Source: Ochotona curzoniae
Lineage: Eukaryota > Chordata > Mammalia > Lagomorpha > Ochotonidae
DNA length: 64,000 nt
Reading direction: 5' to 3'
Assembly (NCBI RefSeq): GCF_017591425.1
Contig: NW_024466413.1
Coordinates: 3,126,001-3,190,000, forward strand
A program made the translations under genes and the position numbers. This document shows, piece by piece, positions 23,256 to 33,230 of the stretch. The notes beneath the pieces were generated by a model, which ran no database searches, was not told the DNA's origin, and worked only from the letters and a program-made list of their open reading frames with translations. Position 1 is the first letter of the stretch; each line of letters begins with the position of its first letter.

Positions 23256-23684
23256 TCATAATTTCAAGCTTCTTTCACATCACAGATTTAATTCTTGTCT
23301 ACACCTTTGTTTTAGACCCTGGCGCTATCTCAGGCCATGCAGTAACACCCATTGTTGGCACTGGTTTTCCAGTTGTTGGTCACGAGTAATAAACTCACGT
23401 CCACTTAGAATGTGTCTTTGCATGAGGAAGACTATATTCTATGATAGATCCATGTCTTCTTTCCCAGGCTGAAACCTTCACAAGTGTGTGTGCCATCCAT
23501 CAGCTGACTGGCAGTTGTTAGCACAGATGTTAACAACAGAACACAAACAATGCTTGCAGAAATAGCATCTCACTGATGCAAATGACATTAAACATGCTGG
23601 CAAGTGCCAAAACTACCTTCTCCTTGTCCAAATTTCTTTCTCCTTCTTAACTATTCTTTGCTTTATTTGGTTAGCAGAAAATGA
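23256..23684. other. Unclassified sequence
   Basis: No gene or repeat recognised. Confidence 0.4.
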
Positions 23685-24035
23685 TTTTTTTTTTCTTTGA
23701 GATTTGTTTATTTCAAAGGCAGAGGAAGAGAAAGAGGAGAGAGAGAAGGAGGGAGAGAGACAGACAGAGATCTTTCATCTGCTGGTTCACTCCCCAAATG
23801 AATGCAATCACCAGGGCTTAGCCCAACTGAAGCCAGGAGTTTCATCTGAGCCCTTCATACAGATGCAGGGGGGCCAAACACTAAGGCCACCTTCCATTGC
23901 TTGCTCAGGCAAAATAGCAGGGAGCTGCATCAGAAGCGGAGTGGAAGGGACACAACCCAGAGCCCATAGAGAAGGCCAGGATTGTGGCTGGCAGCTTTAC
24001 GTGCTGTGCCACAATGTCAGTGATTTTGCTTTTAT
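23685..24035 (-). mobile_element. Old full-length CSINE, reverse orientation
   Basis: TTTGAGATTTGTTTATTTCA, a purine-rich GAGAGAGAAGGAGGGAGAGA stretch, TCTGCTGGTTCACTCCCCAA, GAAGCCAGGAGTTTCATCTG and a terminal GTGCTGTGCCACAATGTCAG follow the reverse-complemented C-repeat in its rabbit-like, older form. The 144-codon frame at 23,704-24,138 overlaps it and is not a gene. Confidence 0.85.
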
Positions 24036-24995
24036 TGTTATGTCAGCCAATACTGCCCTCCAATCTAGAATCTGTCCACTTTCTCCCCTCTGCCATGACA
24101 AGGAGTTATTCCCCTCTCCCATGAAAAGAGTAAGGTGAGGGTTACCAAGGCAAAGTAGGTCAATGACTTCAGGGACAACACTAGCATTGCAGGAGAGAAT
24201 TCATTACTCCATTTTGGGGGTCACCCAAATGCTTCAAATGCACAGGAATATGGGGTCAATAAGGAGCTGCAGGTACATCCTGTTGATGCTGTTTGTCTCC
24301 CCAAAACCACCTATGTCTAGATGCCACATTCTCTGAACTTGCTCACTAAGTCGGTCAGTACTCTGTCTTCCCCCTCAGGCCTCTGGGTATCCCTAGTGTC
24401 TGCACCCTCACAGACACGATTCTCTACTTTGAATCACTCTCCACGTGCTGATTCTTCTTTGGTTTATGTAGTTTATGATACAATAAATGATCACAATAGG
24501 CATGAGCATGAGAAGTTTGCAAGGAGCTGTGAGTACAGCCCCTGGTCCTGTAAAGCAGATGTAATCACACAGGAGCAAGAACCCAGGGAGAGACTTAATA
24601 CCGTTACTTTCAACCCACCACGTCACAATCTTGCTCTGTCGCGCCAGACTGGGCCTCATCCCAACTTTCCTATTATGAAGTAAGATTAAGATCCTCATTG
24701 ATTCTCAGAGTAACTTTAAGGTATAAGCAAATATATTGTTCTTCTTGACTGAAAAATCAAGAAACTGGGGCCTACCAAAATCAGATTTCTACCCATTGCC
24801 ATGCTTTAATGGCAGGAAAGAACAACTTTGGCAAACTTGAAGATTTTCTAACGGTCAAGTTGAGGGTTCTCATTCAATAGGGCACAGACAACTCATTCAC
24901 TCAAATTTCTCATACCATACTCCAGGAAATTAAAACAAAATCAAAATCATCCTTCCTTTTTCTGAAACATGAAAATTAGGTGTGCAAAGCTTTTC
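24036..24995. other. Unclassified sequence
   Basis: No exon or repeat recognised. The frames at 24,321-24,683 and 24,408-24,698 are opposite-strand shadows with no domain. Confidence 0.4.
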
Positions 24996-24999
24996 ACGC

Positions 25000-26180
25000 T
25001 GAGGTGCACTTCAGATTAACGAAGTAATTTTTCTTTCATAATTCACACTCAGAAGTGGTGGGAAATAATCCATTATTATCTAGAGCAAAGAAAGGAAGCA
25101 ATTTATAGCCAACCACAAATGCTTAATCATTGAGCCCTGTGACGTTGTTCATATTAACAGAGTCAAAATCAATGTGCTGTAAATCCTGAGCAGACGACAG
25201 CACGGAATCAGGTGACAAATCAGCAGGGCTGGCATGAGAGAGACTGTCTGGGGAATAAAATTATCACTAAGCAGCCATTGTTCCGCTGCCCTTCTCCCAC
25301 CCGTAAAACCAAAGCCACATCTGTCCAGAAATGAAAGAAACAAGACTGTACATGCTACAAGCAGCAATTACAGTGCCACAGCCATTCCAAACACATTAAT
25401 TACTCCTAAAAGGCCTCAGGTTGTCTCTCTGTTAATTTTCCAGTGAATAAATCCACTCCTACACGACAAGTCGAGTAAAACTTCATTAATGGAGACTGCC
25501 CAGGGGAAAATGGTCCAAGTTAGTGAAAAGTGCAAATTTCCCATCAATAGTCACGGAAATGTGCTGCTCTTATTTCCAAGAACAAGGGGAAAGTGAAAGT
25601 AGAGTAGAAAAACTTCATTATAATCCCAATGCATATCTAAAAACAAAAGGAAAATTTACTTTTATTAAACCCCAAAATTATCTTGTCATATTTTTTAGAT
25701 CCAGTTTAAGGAAAGCTGATGTTCGCTTCACATTCAGCACAGTGATTGTTTGCAAATGAAATTGTAAATAATTTCTAAAGTTTTTTTGTAAATAAAAAAT
25801 TAATGTTTCTTTTCCACCCTCACCTCTGAAGTTTCCCTTGCTAATATTCTGCTTAACAATTCTTTGTGTCTCAGATAATCTTTAGGTGAGACTAAATTAT
25901 CTATTTAGCAAAAATAATAATAAAAATTTTACATCTTAAATTGAAAGCTTGCAGTCAAGAAAATAATTGCCTATTTTGTAATTACCCTCAAAGAAAATGT
26001 AATTGAGACATGAGCTGTTCCTCCGCGACTAATTTTTTTTGTTCTTGTCTCTGCAAACTCTCTCCACTGATTAAGTTATCTGGCTTATGCCATGGGTGCC
26101 AATTAAAAAGACTTGATAAATCCTATTTTCTACCCACCCAAAATGGGCCATCTTTCTCATCTATTTGCATAGCGGGAAAA
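25000..26180. promoter_or_regulatory. Possible conserved non-coding element cluster
   Basis: About 1.2 kb with no lagomorph SINE or L1, moderate AT content and many homeodomain-type cores: ACACATTAATTACTCC near 25,390, AAATTAATG near 25,800, and TAATTACCCTCAAAG and GTAATTGAGACATGAG near 25,980-26,010. Such repeat-free blocks with TAAT motifs are typical of developmental enhancers in gene deserts. No splice sites or long conserved frame. The assignment is inference only and needs alignment to other mammals. Confidence 0.35.
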
Positions 26181-27265
26181 AGCTTACTCTGTCAATGAGC
26201 AAGTGGTGACTACTGGCTGACTTTTCTTTCAAACATCATACGTCCAAACATATTCCATGTTATAAAGCGAAGGAGAAAAGCCTCTGCTGTCCAGATCCTC
26301 CATTTGTGTTCCTTTGCACAAACATTTGGCAGTGTCCCTATTCAGAACACAACAGAAACGTCAGCACTATACCCAGATTGTGAAATCCTGGGGAAATGTC
26401 AAGGACAGGTGTCAAATGAGCATAAGCTTAGGAGAAGGAAGTAGCAGCACAGCAGATTACTTATATGTAAGAAAACTTTTTTTAAAGCATTGTACTGCAA
26501 AGGTGTTTCTATCGTTTTGCAGAGGAAACTCTGAAAGTTGCATGGAGAACCCGATGCCTCTAGCAGCCACAACAAAGGCAGGACTGAGCTGGGATTCAGG
26601 CCCACACCCACCTGAATCTAAACCCAACGGTCTCCCTTTAAGCAGACACTGAACTCACTGACCATCAGGAACCAATTCAACTTCAGTCCCCACTGGAATC
26701 CTTTCTGCAGCACGGCAGACAACCTCTGCTGCTAGAGAAGTGAAGAAAGCATCACAGGTGGTGCTCGTCTCCTGCTGAAGATCTCCACTTAGGGGTTAAA
26801 GACCTGGGGCGGGGGACAGACAGGGGACCAGTGATCTACCAGAGGCAGACAACAGGGAAAACATAAAGATGATTAAAATGAGTTCCCAAAATCAGTTTTC
26901 TGCTTTTCAATTGTTTTGCTTTCAGTAACACTTCAACCAAAACAAATTTTTCTGAGCATTCTATAATGGGGACCAATTCTTTTGATAAGAAAGCATGAGA
27001 ATAAGGGTATGTGATAAAGAATGCCATTCATAATAAACAAGTCTTGATTTCAGAACACATGGGAGTTATTTTTGAACAAGACATCTTTGCCCTCTGACTG
27101 TTAAGTAACAACGTGAGATAATAGTGCTGATTCTGTGCAATGGTATTGAGTAGAAAGATGTTGCACAGGAAATGCCTCTCTTTCCATCTTCCTTAAGCTA
27201 ACACTCAGCATAGATGAATACAGCATTCCCCTTTGCCTTCTTTGCAATCCTTTGTATCTAAAAAT
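26181..27265. other. Unclassified sequence
   Basis: Nothing secure. AGGCAGGACTGAGCTGGGAT near 26,575 is faintly MIR-like. The 112-codon frame at 26,314-26,652 has no recognisable domain. Confidence 0.4.
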
Positions 27266-27425
27266 TGACAAACCCTGAATTGAGTTTCTGGCTCTTGGTT
27301 TCAACTTGACTCAGTCCAGCCATTGTGGGCATTGGAGAAGTGATCAGAAGATGGTGGAAGATGGGTGTTATCCCTCCGCCTCTCAAATAAATAAGTAAAT
27401 AAAAATTTAAAAATAAGTAAATGCC
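27266..27425 (+). mobile_element. Old CSINE 3' half
   Basis: GAATTGAGTTTCTGGCTCTT, CCATTGTGGGCATTGGAGAA and CCTCTCAAATAAATAAGTAA correspond to the CSINE body and tail. 5' truncated and diverged. Confidence 0.75.
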
Positions 27426-27689
27426 ATGCAAATGTCAAGAGACCCAGCTGCAACTGACCATTTGGAAGGTGAGCAGTAAGCTTTCTGCAAAGATCTTGTG
27501 TTTCTATTGTTCTTAACTATCCCTGTACTTTGGTTGTCACGCTTTGGGGAAGACAGGAAAAGCAACTCCCTCCATAAGGAACTGCACATATACAGTACCT
27601 CAGTTGTGCCTAGAAGACAATTTCCTGCCTCTTTGATTTGTAGAAATGTTAAATAAATTGTGTTCACTTTTAGAACTTCAATTTTCTTG

Positions 27690-27850
27690 CACTTATTTGT
27701 TCCACAAATGGTTATTAGGCAGAGTTTGTGGGGTGATGCTGAAGACATAGCCACAAACAGATAAAAACCAGATGTCCATGGCCTCATAAAATCGCATTCT
27801 AGTGGGAGAACTCATGAGAAAGAAGAAAACAATCAAATAACATATTGTGA
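27690..27850 (+). mobile_element. L2 3'-end relic
   Basis: The order TTGTTCCACAAATGGTTATT, GTGATGCTGAAGACATAGCC, GATGTCCATGGCCTCATAAA and GCATTCTAGTGGGAGAACTC is the familiar L2 3' segment. The 126-codon minus frame over it is chance. Confidence 0.7.
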
Positions 27851-28654
27851 CACAGTGATTGAAGCCACTGATGCAGTAACTAGGGCACTGTGAGATAGAG
27901 GAGGCAAACGAGAGTAACGCTGCTTGAGGATTCTTCTGCTCCTAACACCCTGCAAGTGCTCTGCTTCCTAGTATAGCTTGGCCATCAGGATCTGTGTGTT
28001 GTGTGACATCTCCTGCCTGCAGATCAGCTAAAATGCTATAGATTCTTGAGCCCAAAACCCCTGTCAGTCCTGGGTAATGAAGTGCAGAAAAGATGATGAA
28101 CTGAAGTTGAGACCTGGTGGCAGAATTCAGAGATCTTATTTTGTGGTATCACCACCATTTAAGATACAAAGCACATGACTGCCAACTCATAGCCTGAAGT
28201 CTGTGCAGCAAATACTTTTGCAATCCCAGGTTTACTCTTGTTATATTTCCAACATTTTTCTTTTACCAATCAAGTAGCTACAATCTCGTATCTCAAATGT
28301 CATGCTTAGGAATCTCAAAAGGATGGGATTAAAGATGAAAATTCTTTCTTTGTAAGCCTAACACTAGGCTAACAACATCAGTTGCTGGCCCGAAGGCCCA
28401 ACCTTATAAATAACTAGGTTAGGTTAGGTTGCCCTAGGAGCATCATCTTACTAAGGGGATGGTGCCACAGATAGCAACAAAAGGGAAAGCAAAACAATCT
28501 CTCCCTGTTGAGTGGGATTTTGATGAAAAGCCAATTTCCCCACCCTCCTGTCCAGCAAATAACCAAATTCTTTCAGTTTGGTTGAAAAAGAGGAAGAACA
28601 TTCCACTCACCAAGGGTTGTGGGGATTCGTACATCTCATATTAGAGAGTCAGAA
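27851..28654. other. Unclassified sequence
   Basis: No supported gene. It contains a three-unit GGTTA run near 28,417-28,430 (see rejected items). Confidence 0.4.
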
Positions 28655-28882
28655 GTCAAGTCCTGCTCCCATGATTGATCCAGTTCCCTACTAAGACAGC
28701 CAGGAGGCTGCAGACACTGGCTCTTGTGTTCCTGCTTCCCGAGTGGAAGAACTGGATGCAGATGGAGACTCTTACCCAGTTCTGGCTGTAGGGAGCACTT
28801 GGGATGGTAACCAGTAGGCAGAAGATATCCCTCCCCTTACTCCCTCTCTGTCACTTTGCCTTTCAAACAAATGAATATTTTT
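28655..28882 (+). mobile_element. Old CSINE
   Basis: AAGTCCTGCTCCCATGATTG, GATCCAGTTCCCTACTAAGA, CTCTTACCCAGTTCTGGCTG, ACTTGGGATGGTAACCAGTA and a CCTTTCAAACAAATGAATAT tail follow CSINE order. The head is lost. Its A-rich end directly abuts the poly-T end of a minus-strand L1. Confidence 0.75.
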
Positions 28883-28884
28883 TA

Positions 28885-29543
28885 TCGATATAAAGAGTGG
28901 ATTTTATGGTATTCCATAGACAATTCCAAGAATACAACTCCATTTCCTTTTGTATATAAGAAATAGATTTCATATATGTAGCTTTAAAAACATAATGGTT
29001 CTTCTCACCCTACCTTCCATGATTCCTTAATTCCTACCCCGCTCATATGACTTAATTTTCCTTCAATATTTAAAACGACAAAATTTAAAGTTACTTTATA
29101 TACACAAGTTTAACCCTCCAACCAATTAAATTCAATAAGTAGTACAAAATGTGTTCTTCAAGATTATAGGGAAGTACTGATAAAATAATCAAATCTCAAA
29201 ATGCCAATTTCACTGAAACACTAGAATTTTTGTGCCATGTGCATTGTAAGTTATCCCAAATCAGGGAAATCATATCATATTTGTCCTATTTGAAATAAGG
29301 ACAGGCTTATTTCACTAAAGATAATCGTCTCAACCTGAATTTTATTGCTGAAAACAGGACTACAAACTTTTTGGGTTATGTATAATTCCATAGTGTATAT
29401 ATAACATAATTTCAGTATATTGGGATTCCATATGCATTTAATGAGCCTTTTTTTCCAGGTCTGAGAAGATCTGTGATATTTTAATTAGAATTGCATTGAA
29501 TATGTAATTGCTAGGGGTAGCATGGATTATTTTTAATGGTACT
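28885..29543 (-). mobile_element. Older L1, 3' part (left of nested insertion)
   Basis: Plus-strand antisense of an L1: a T-rich start, GGTATTCCATAGACAATTCC, a C/T-rich block and, near 29,480-29,530, TTAGAATTGCATTGAATATG followed by a GCATGGATTATTTTT segment. The last part is antisense ORF2. The same antisense ORF2 sequence resumes at about 32,400, showing that one older element was split by a younger L1. Confidence 0.7.
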
Positions 29544-30069
29544 TCTTTTTTATTATTATCATTTTATGATACAGTTCCACAGGCCCTTCTGTCCCACCCC
29601 CCCCCAAATCCCTCCCCCCTCAAGGAGTTCCTCTATATCATTATTATAGTATAGTTCTTCATACAGAGTCATATGTCCATCATTGTAGGCATGGACAATG
29701 GCAGAGTCCAGCATCCTATTCTCAAGATATAGCAAACAGTTTCATTGAAAGTCCATCTTTGATCTGGAAGTAGAGATGCATACTGCATTTCATCTTCACA
29801 TCTAGATATGATAGTCTCCATGACACAGTTACTATACATTCCTTAAATAAAAAGCCACAAAACAAAATCAACAAAAGAAATTAACAACACCATGAAGTTA
29901 AATAACATGATACTGAATGACTAATGTGTCATTAAAGAAATGAAAACCAAGAATCTTCTTGAAGAAAATGATGCTACTGTATGATCTATGAGTCATTGAA
30001 GAATTTAATCAGAAGAAAGAGTTTTGAAGAGATGAAATTAATTTTTAAAAAATCAAAATCCATAGGTAT

Positions 30070-30230
30070 AGATTCTGCTGATCTTTCCTGGTGAAATCTG
30101 TCTCTTGTACGCAACAAATAATAGGTTTTGTTTTTTAATCCAGTCTACTAATCTATGATGTTTGACTGATGAGTTTAAGCCTTTTATATTCAGGGTTAAT
30201 ATATATGGGTGGTGATTTGGTTCTGTCATT
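30070..30230 (-). pseudogene. L1 ORF2 endonuclease-domain start (remnant)
   Basis: Read on the minus strand, a ...KPIICCVQETDF-like segment matches the beginning of the L1 endonuclease domain, where a glutamate in the QET motif is catalytic. The plus-strand phrase TCTGTCTCTTGTACGCAACA is the usual antisense marker for this spot. A stop lies just before the motif. The rest of the endonuclease and all of the reverse transcriptase are missing. Confidence 0.75.
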
Positions 30231-30289
30231 TTAGCAATGGATTGTTCATTGATTTAGTCTTCTGTTGTTATTTTACTGGGATAATCTTC

Positions 30290-31138
30290 ACTTTTGCCTT
30301 TGGTTTTGGTGGGTGCTATTCCTTTTAAAACTCTGTCAAGGGAACATCTTTAAGTATCATTTGTAGGGCAAATTTGGAAGAGGAATATTCTTTCAACTTT
30401 TCCTTATTGTGGAAGAATTTTATTTCATTTTCAAAAACAAAGGAACGTTTTACTGGGTACATGATCCTAGGCCAACAAGATTTTCTTTTAGAATCTGGAA
30501 TATGTCACTCCAATCTCTTCTCGCCTGTAGAGTTTCCTGTGAGTTAATTTGGTATTCCTTTATATGTTGATTTTTTTTTCACGTTCATATTTAAGGATCA
30601 TTTCCTTAAGTTCAATTGAAGAGAGTTTGATGATCATGTGTCGTGTCGAAGACTGATTTGGGTCAAGCCTGTTGGGAGTTCCGTGCCCCTCCTGCATGTT
30701 GTTTCCCAATTCTTTCTCTAGATTAGGAACTTTCCCCTTATTATTTCATTAAATACCTTTGTAAACCCAGCTTCTATTTCTGCATCTTCTGGGACACCCA
30801 TAACTCTTATATTTGGCCTTTTAATAGTGTTTTTCAATTCTTGGATAATTTTTTTGGCCTGATCCAGCTCTGCTTCCAACTTTGTTTGTTTCTCCCTGGT
30901 CACAGGAAATGTCTTCTAATTTTGAGATTTTTTCTTCTACCTCCTTCATTCTATTTTGGAGACTTTCCACTGTACTTTCAGTTTGCTTCACTGTATTCTT
31001 CATTTCTGATATATCAGCTTTCTTTTGATTCATTTCCTGTGTGAAATATTCCTTGAATTCTGTGAATGCCTGCTTTATGTGCTTCTCGTTGCTGATAAGA
31101 AGTTTTATTCCAAGTGTTTTGAATTCTGTATTTTCCAT
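30290..31138 (-). pseudogene. L1 ORF1 pseudogene
   Basis: ORF1p is the L1 RNA-binding chaperone: an N-terminal coiled coil, an RRM and a C-terminal domain. The minus-strand frame starting at 31,138 encodes about 80 residues rich in E/K/Q with heptad spacing (MKNTVKQTESTVESLQNRMK), the coiled coil. A second frame at 30,903-30,718 holds the RRM entry motif RPNIRVMGVPEDAE. The two frames overlap, so a frameshift separates them. Downstream, the C-terminal part (to about 30,300) is still visible by similarity but carries several stops and frame changes. Not functional. Confidence 0.85.
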
Positions 31139-31139
31139 T

Positions 31140-32395
31140 TTCTCAATATCTTCTTCAGTTAACTCTGTCTTCAGTTAACTTCAGTCTTGCTCCTTTGCAG
31201 GGGGAGGCTTCAATAATATTCATTGTGCCTTTATCTCTTCTTTTGCTCTTGGTCATTGTACTTCTGTTTTTCAGATTCTTCTTCTTGGGGTAGGTTTTTA
31301 AGCTGTGTCACTCACAGGTCTACAGTTTGATTTTACTTATTGCAGTTGGTACATGGCTTTTTGTTTGCAGTCACATGTGCCGCTCCCTCCAGTAAGTTCC
31401 AGGTCTGGGTTGTTATGTTAGATTTCCACTATGGTCTCCATAGCTCCAGCTCCTGGCTCACTGCTCTCCACCTCCTGTGATAATATGCTGAGGCTGCACT
31501 GTTGTCTTTACAATCTTTCTCCCACCTCTGCTTGGAATAAGTCCCAGGATTAGGGAGACACCAGGTGTCCTGTACAGATAGGTTATTGGTGGTGCTGACC
31601 TTACCAGAACCTGAGGGTCCATATAGACCTATTCTGAACTCATACAATGCCATAGTCTGTATTATTTTCCTGTTGGACCAGTGCAATGCACTGAACTCAG
31701 CGAGTTCTTACTGCGCTCAGCACATGTGTAGCTCACTGTTGTCCCTGCCACCTTAAATTTTTTTGCCACACTGTAAGAATGGCACCTGATGTGCCACTAT
31801 TAGAGTTCTTGATCTGCTGGCCATCAGGTCTGAGGGCTACCGTGACCTGTCTTGGGAAGAACCTGTAGGATGCAACATTACTGCAGTTCACTGAACCAGA
31901 AATGAGTTCACTCCCAGCTTAGTGCATGTGCAGTACTGTCCATAACCCTTGCCTCCTTAAACAAAATGGTGCTCAATACGGCTCTAAGGGACTGACTGGG
32001 TTGTGAAATGCAACCTCTTATAAACTGCTCAACTGGGATCTGCTGCTCTGTCTCCGCTCCTGGTCAAATCAAATAGACTAGCAGCATGGACAGTTCTTTG
32101 TCTCGGTTCACTACCCAATCTCCCAGTGAAAATCCTTCCCATCTGGTTGCTGGTATATTTCAGGCTGCTGGTGGAGTTCAGACTGCCGTTCAGTGAATGC
32201 TGCTGGGGTATCAGTCACTGCAACACCATACCGTTCTTTTTGCTGCTTTCCTGTGTCTATCAGTCTCCGGGTACCCCTCTGCTGTTGTTCTGTCCTCTCC
32301 AATTTCCTGGAATGTACCCTCTCTGCATCATACTGGCTAATTTTTCTTTATCTGTTTAAACGTGTCCTTACCCCATTCTGCAACCTTGAGTCTCC
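31140..32395 (-). promoter_or_regulatory. L1 5' UTR, possibly with repeated units
   Basis: The sequence upstream of ORF1 on the minus strand, about 1.2 kb, is more GC-rich than its surroundings. It should have carried the L1 RNA polymerase II promoter. Two stretches (about 31,680-31,890 and 31,890-32,100) share an ordered series of similar phrases (CACTGAAC, GAGTTC, CATGTG, TCCTTAAA or ACCTTAAA), which suggests diverged tandem monomers. Short open frames here are chance. Confidence 0.55.
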
Positions 32396-33230
32396 CAGTG
32401 GCATGGATATTTTGATGATATTAAATCTTCAAATCTATAAAGATTGGAGATTTATCCATTGTGGGGTATTTTCTACTTTTTTAATCTTTGGGATTTTCAT
32501 TGTAGACAAATATCAAAACTTGCACAAATTCACCCTAAGATATTTAAACATTTTTGCAGCTGTTGTGACTAGGATTGATCTCTCAGGTTCTTTTTCAGCC
32601 ATGGAATTATTTCTATACGCTAAAAGTATGAATGTTTGTGCTCTTATTCTGAATGTCTAGTATTTTGAAACTTTGCCAAACTTTTGCAAGTTCCAATAAT
32701 CTTGGTTGAGTCCTTTGGCTCCCTTATGCATACAATCATATAATCATCAAATAAGAATAATATATTTTCTACTTCTCTCATTTGTATTTCTTTAATTGAT
32801 TTTTCTTATTGGATAAAGCTTCCAGAACTATGTTAAATAGTAATGGCCTGAGTGGGCATCTGCTTCTGATTCCAGGTCTCAGTGGAAGTCCTTCCAGCTT
32901 TCTTCCATTCAATGTTATATCAGCCGTGTGTCTTTCATATATATTCTTGTGTTGAAGAATGTTCCATTTGCCCAGTTTTCTTAAGTTCTTATCATGAAAG
33001 AATGATATACTTTATTAATGTCTGGTCTTCATCTATATTGAAATAATCATATAAAACTCACTTTTTACTTTTCACTTTGTTAATGTTATATGTCACATTT
33101 ACTGACTTGCACTCATTGAATTATCCCTGCACATTAAGGATAAATCCAACTTGGTCCAGCTAAATGATCCATTTAAAAAGTTTGCAAAGTAATGGAAATA
33201 ATTTTTCTTGAGAACGTTGAGTGTGGAACC
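32396..33230 (-). mobile_element. Older L1, ORF2 part (right of nested insertion)
   Basis: Plus-strand antisense of the ORF2 reverse-transcriptase region. Markers are TTAAATCTTCAAATCTATAA, TTCTTTTTCAGCCATGGAAT, GGCCTGAGTGGGCATCTGCT and CAATGTTATATCAGCCGTGT, in the order expected for L1. It joins logically with 28,885-29,543. Strongly decayed, with many stops. The 155-codon plus-strand frame at 32,193-32,660 runs across this antisense DNA and is not a gene. Confidence 0.8.

Larger units (their letters stand above)
29544..32395 (-). mobile_element. Nested L1 with 5' UTR and ORF1 but ORF2 mostly deleted
   Basis: On the minus strand, in order: 5' UTR (about 32,395 to 31,140), ORF1 (about 31,138 to 30,290), the start of the ORF2 endonuclease domain (to about 30,070) and the 3' UTR (about 30,065 to 29,550). 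Almost the whole of ORF2 is missing, in a clean join between the endonuclease start and the 3' UTR. The element lies inside an older L1. GCATGGAT at 29,520 and again at 32,401 could be the remains of an imperfect target duplication. It keeps the 5' end, unlike the other L1s here, so it is an internal-deletion derivative rather than a simple 5' truncation. Confidence 0.8.

Noticed and set aside
28417..28431. GGTTAGGTTAGGTT run resembling a TTAGG telomere repeat
   Set aside because: Only about three units, and vertebrate telomeres are TTAGGG. Likely a chance short tandem.
31429..31686. Minus-strand frame with GPSGSGKV, P-loop-like
   Set aside because: It lies in the L1 5' UTR; the residue after GK is not S/T in the usual position, there is no further NTPase motif, and the frame is short.
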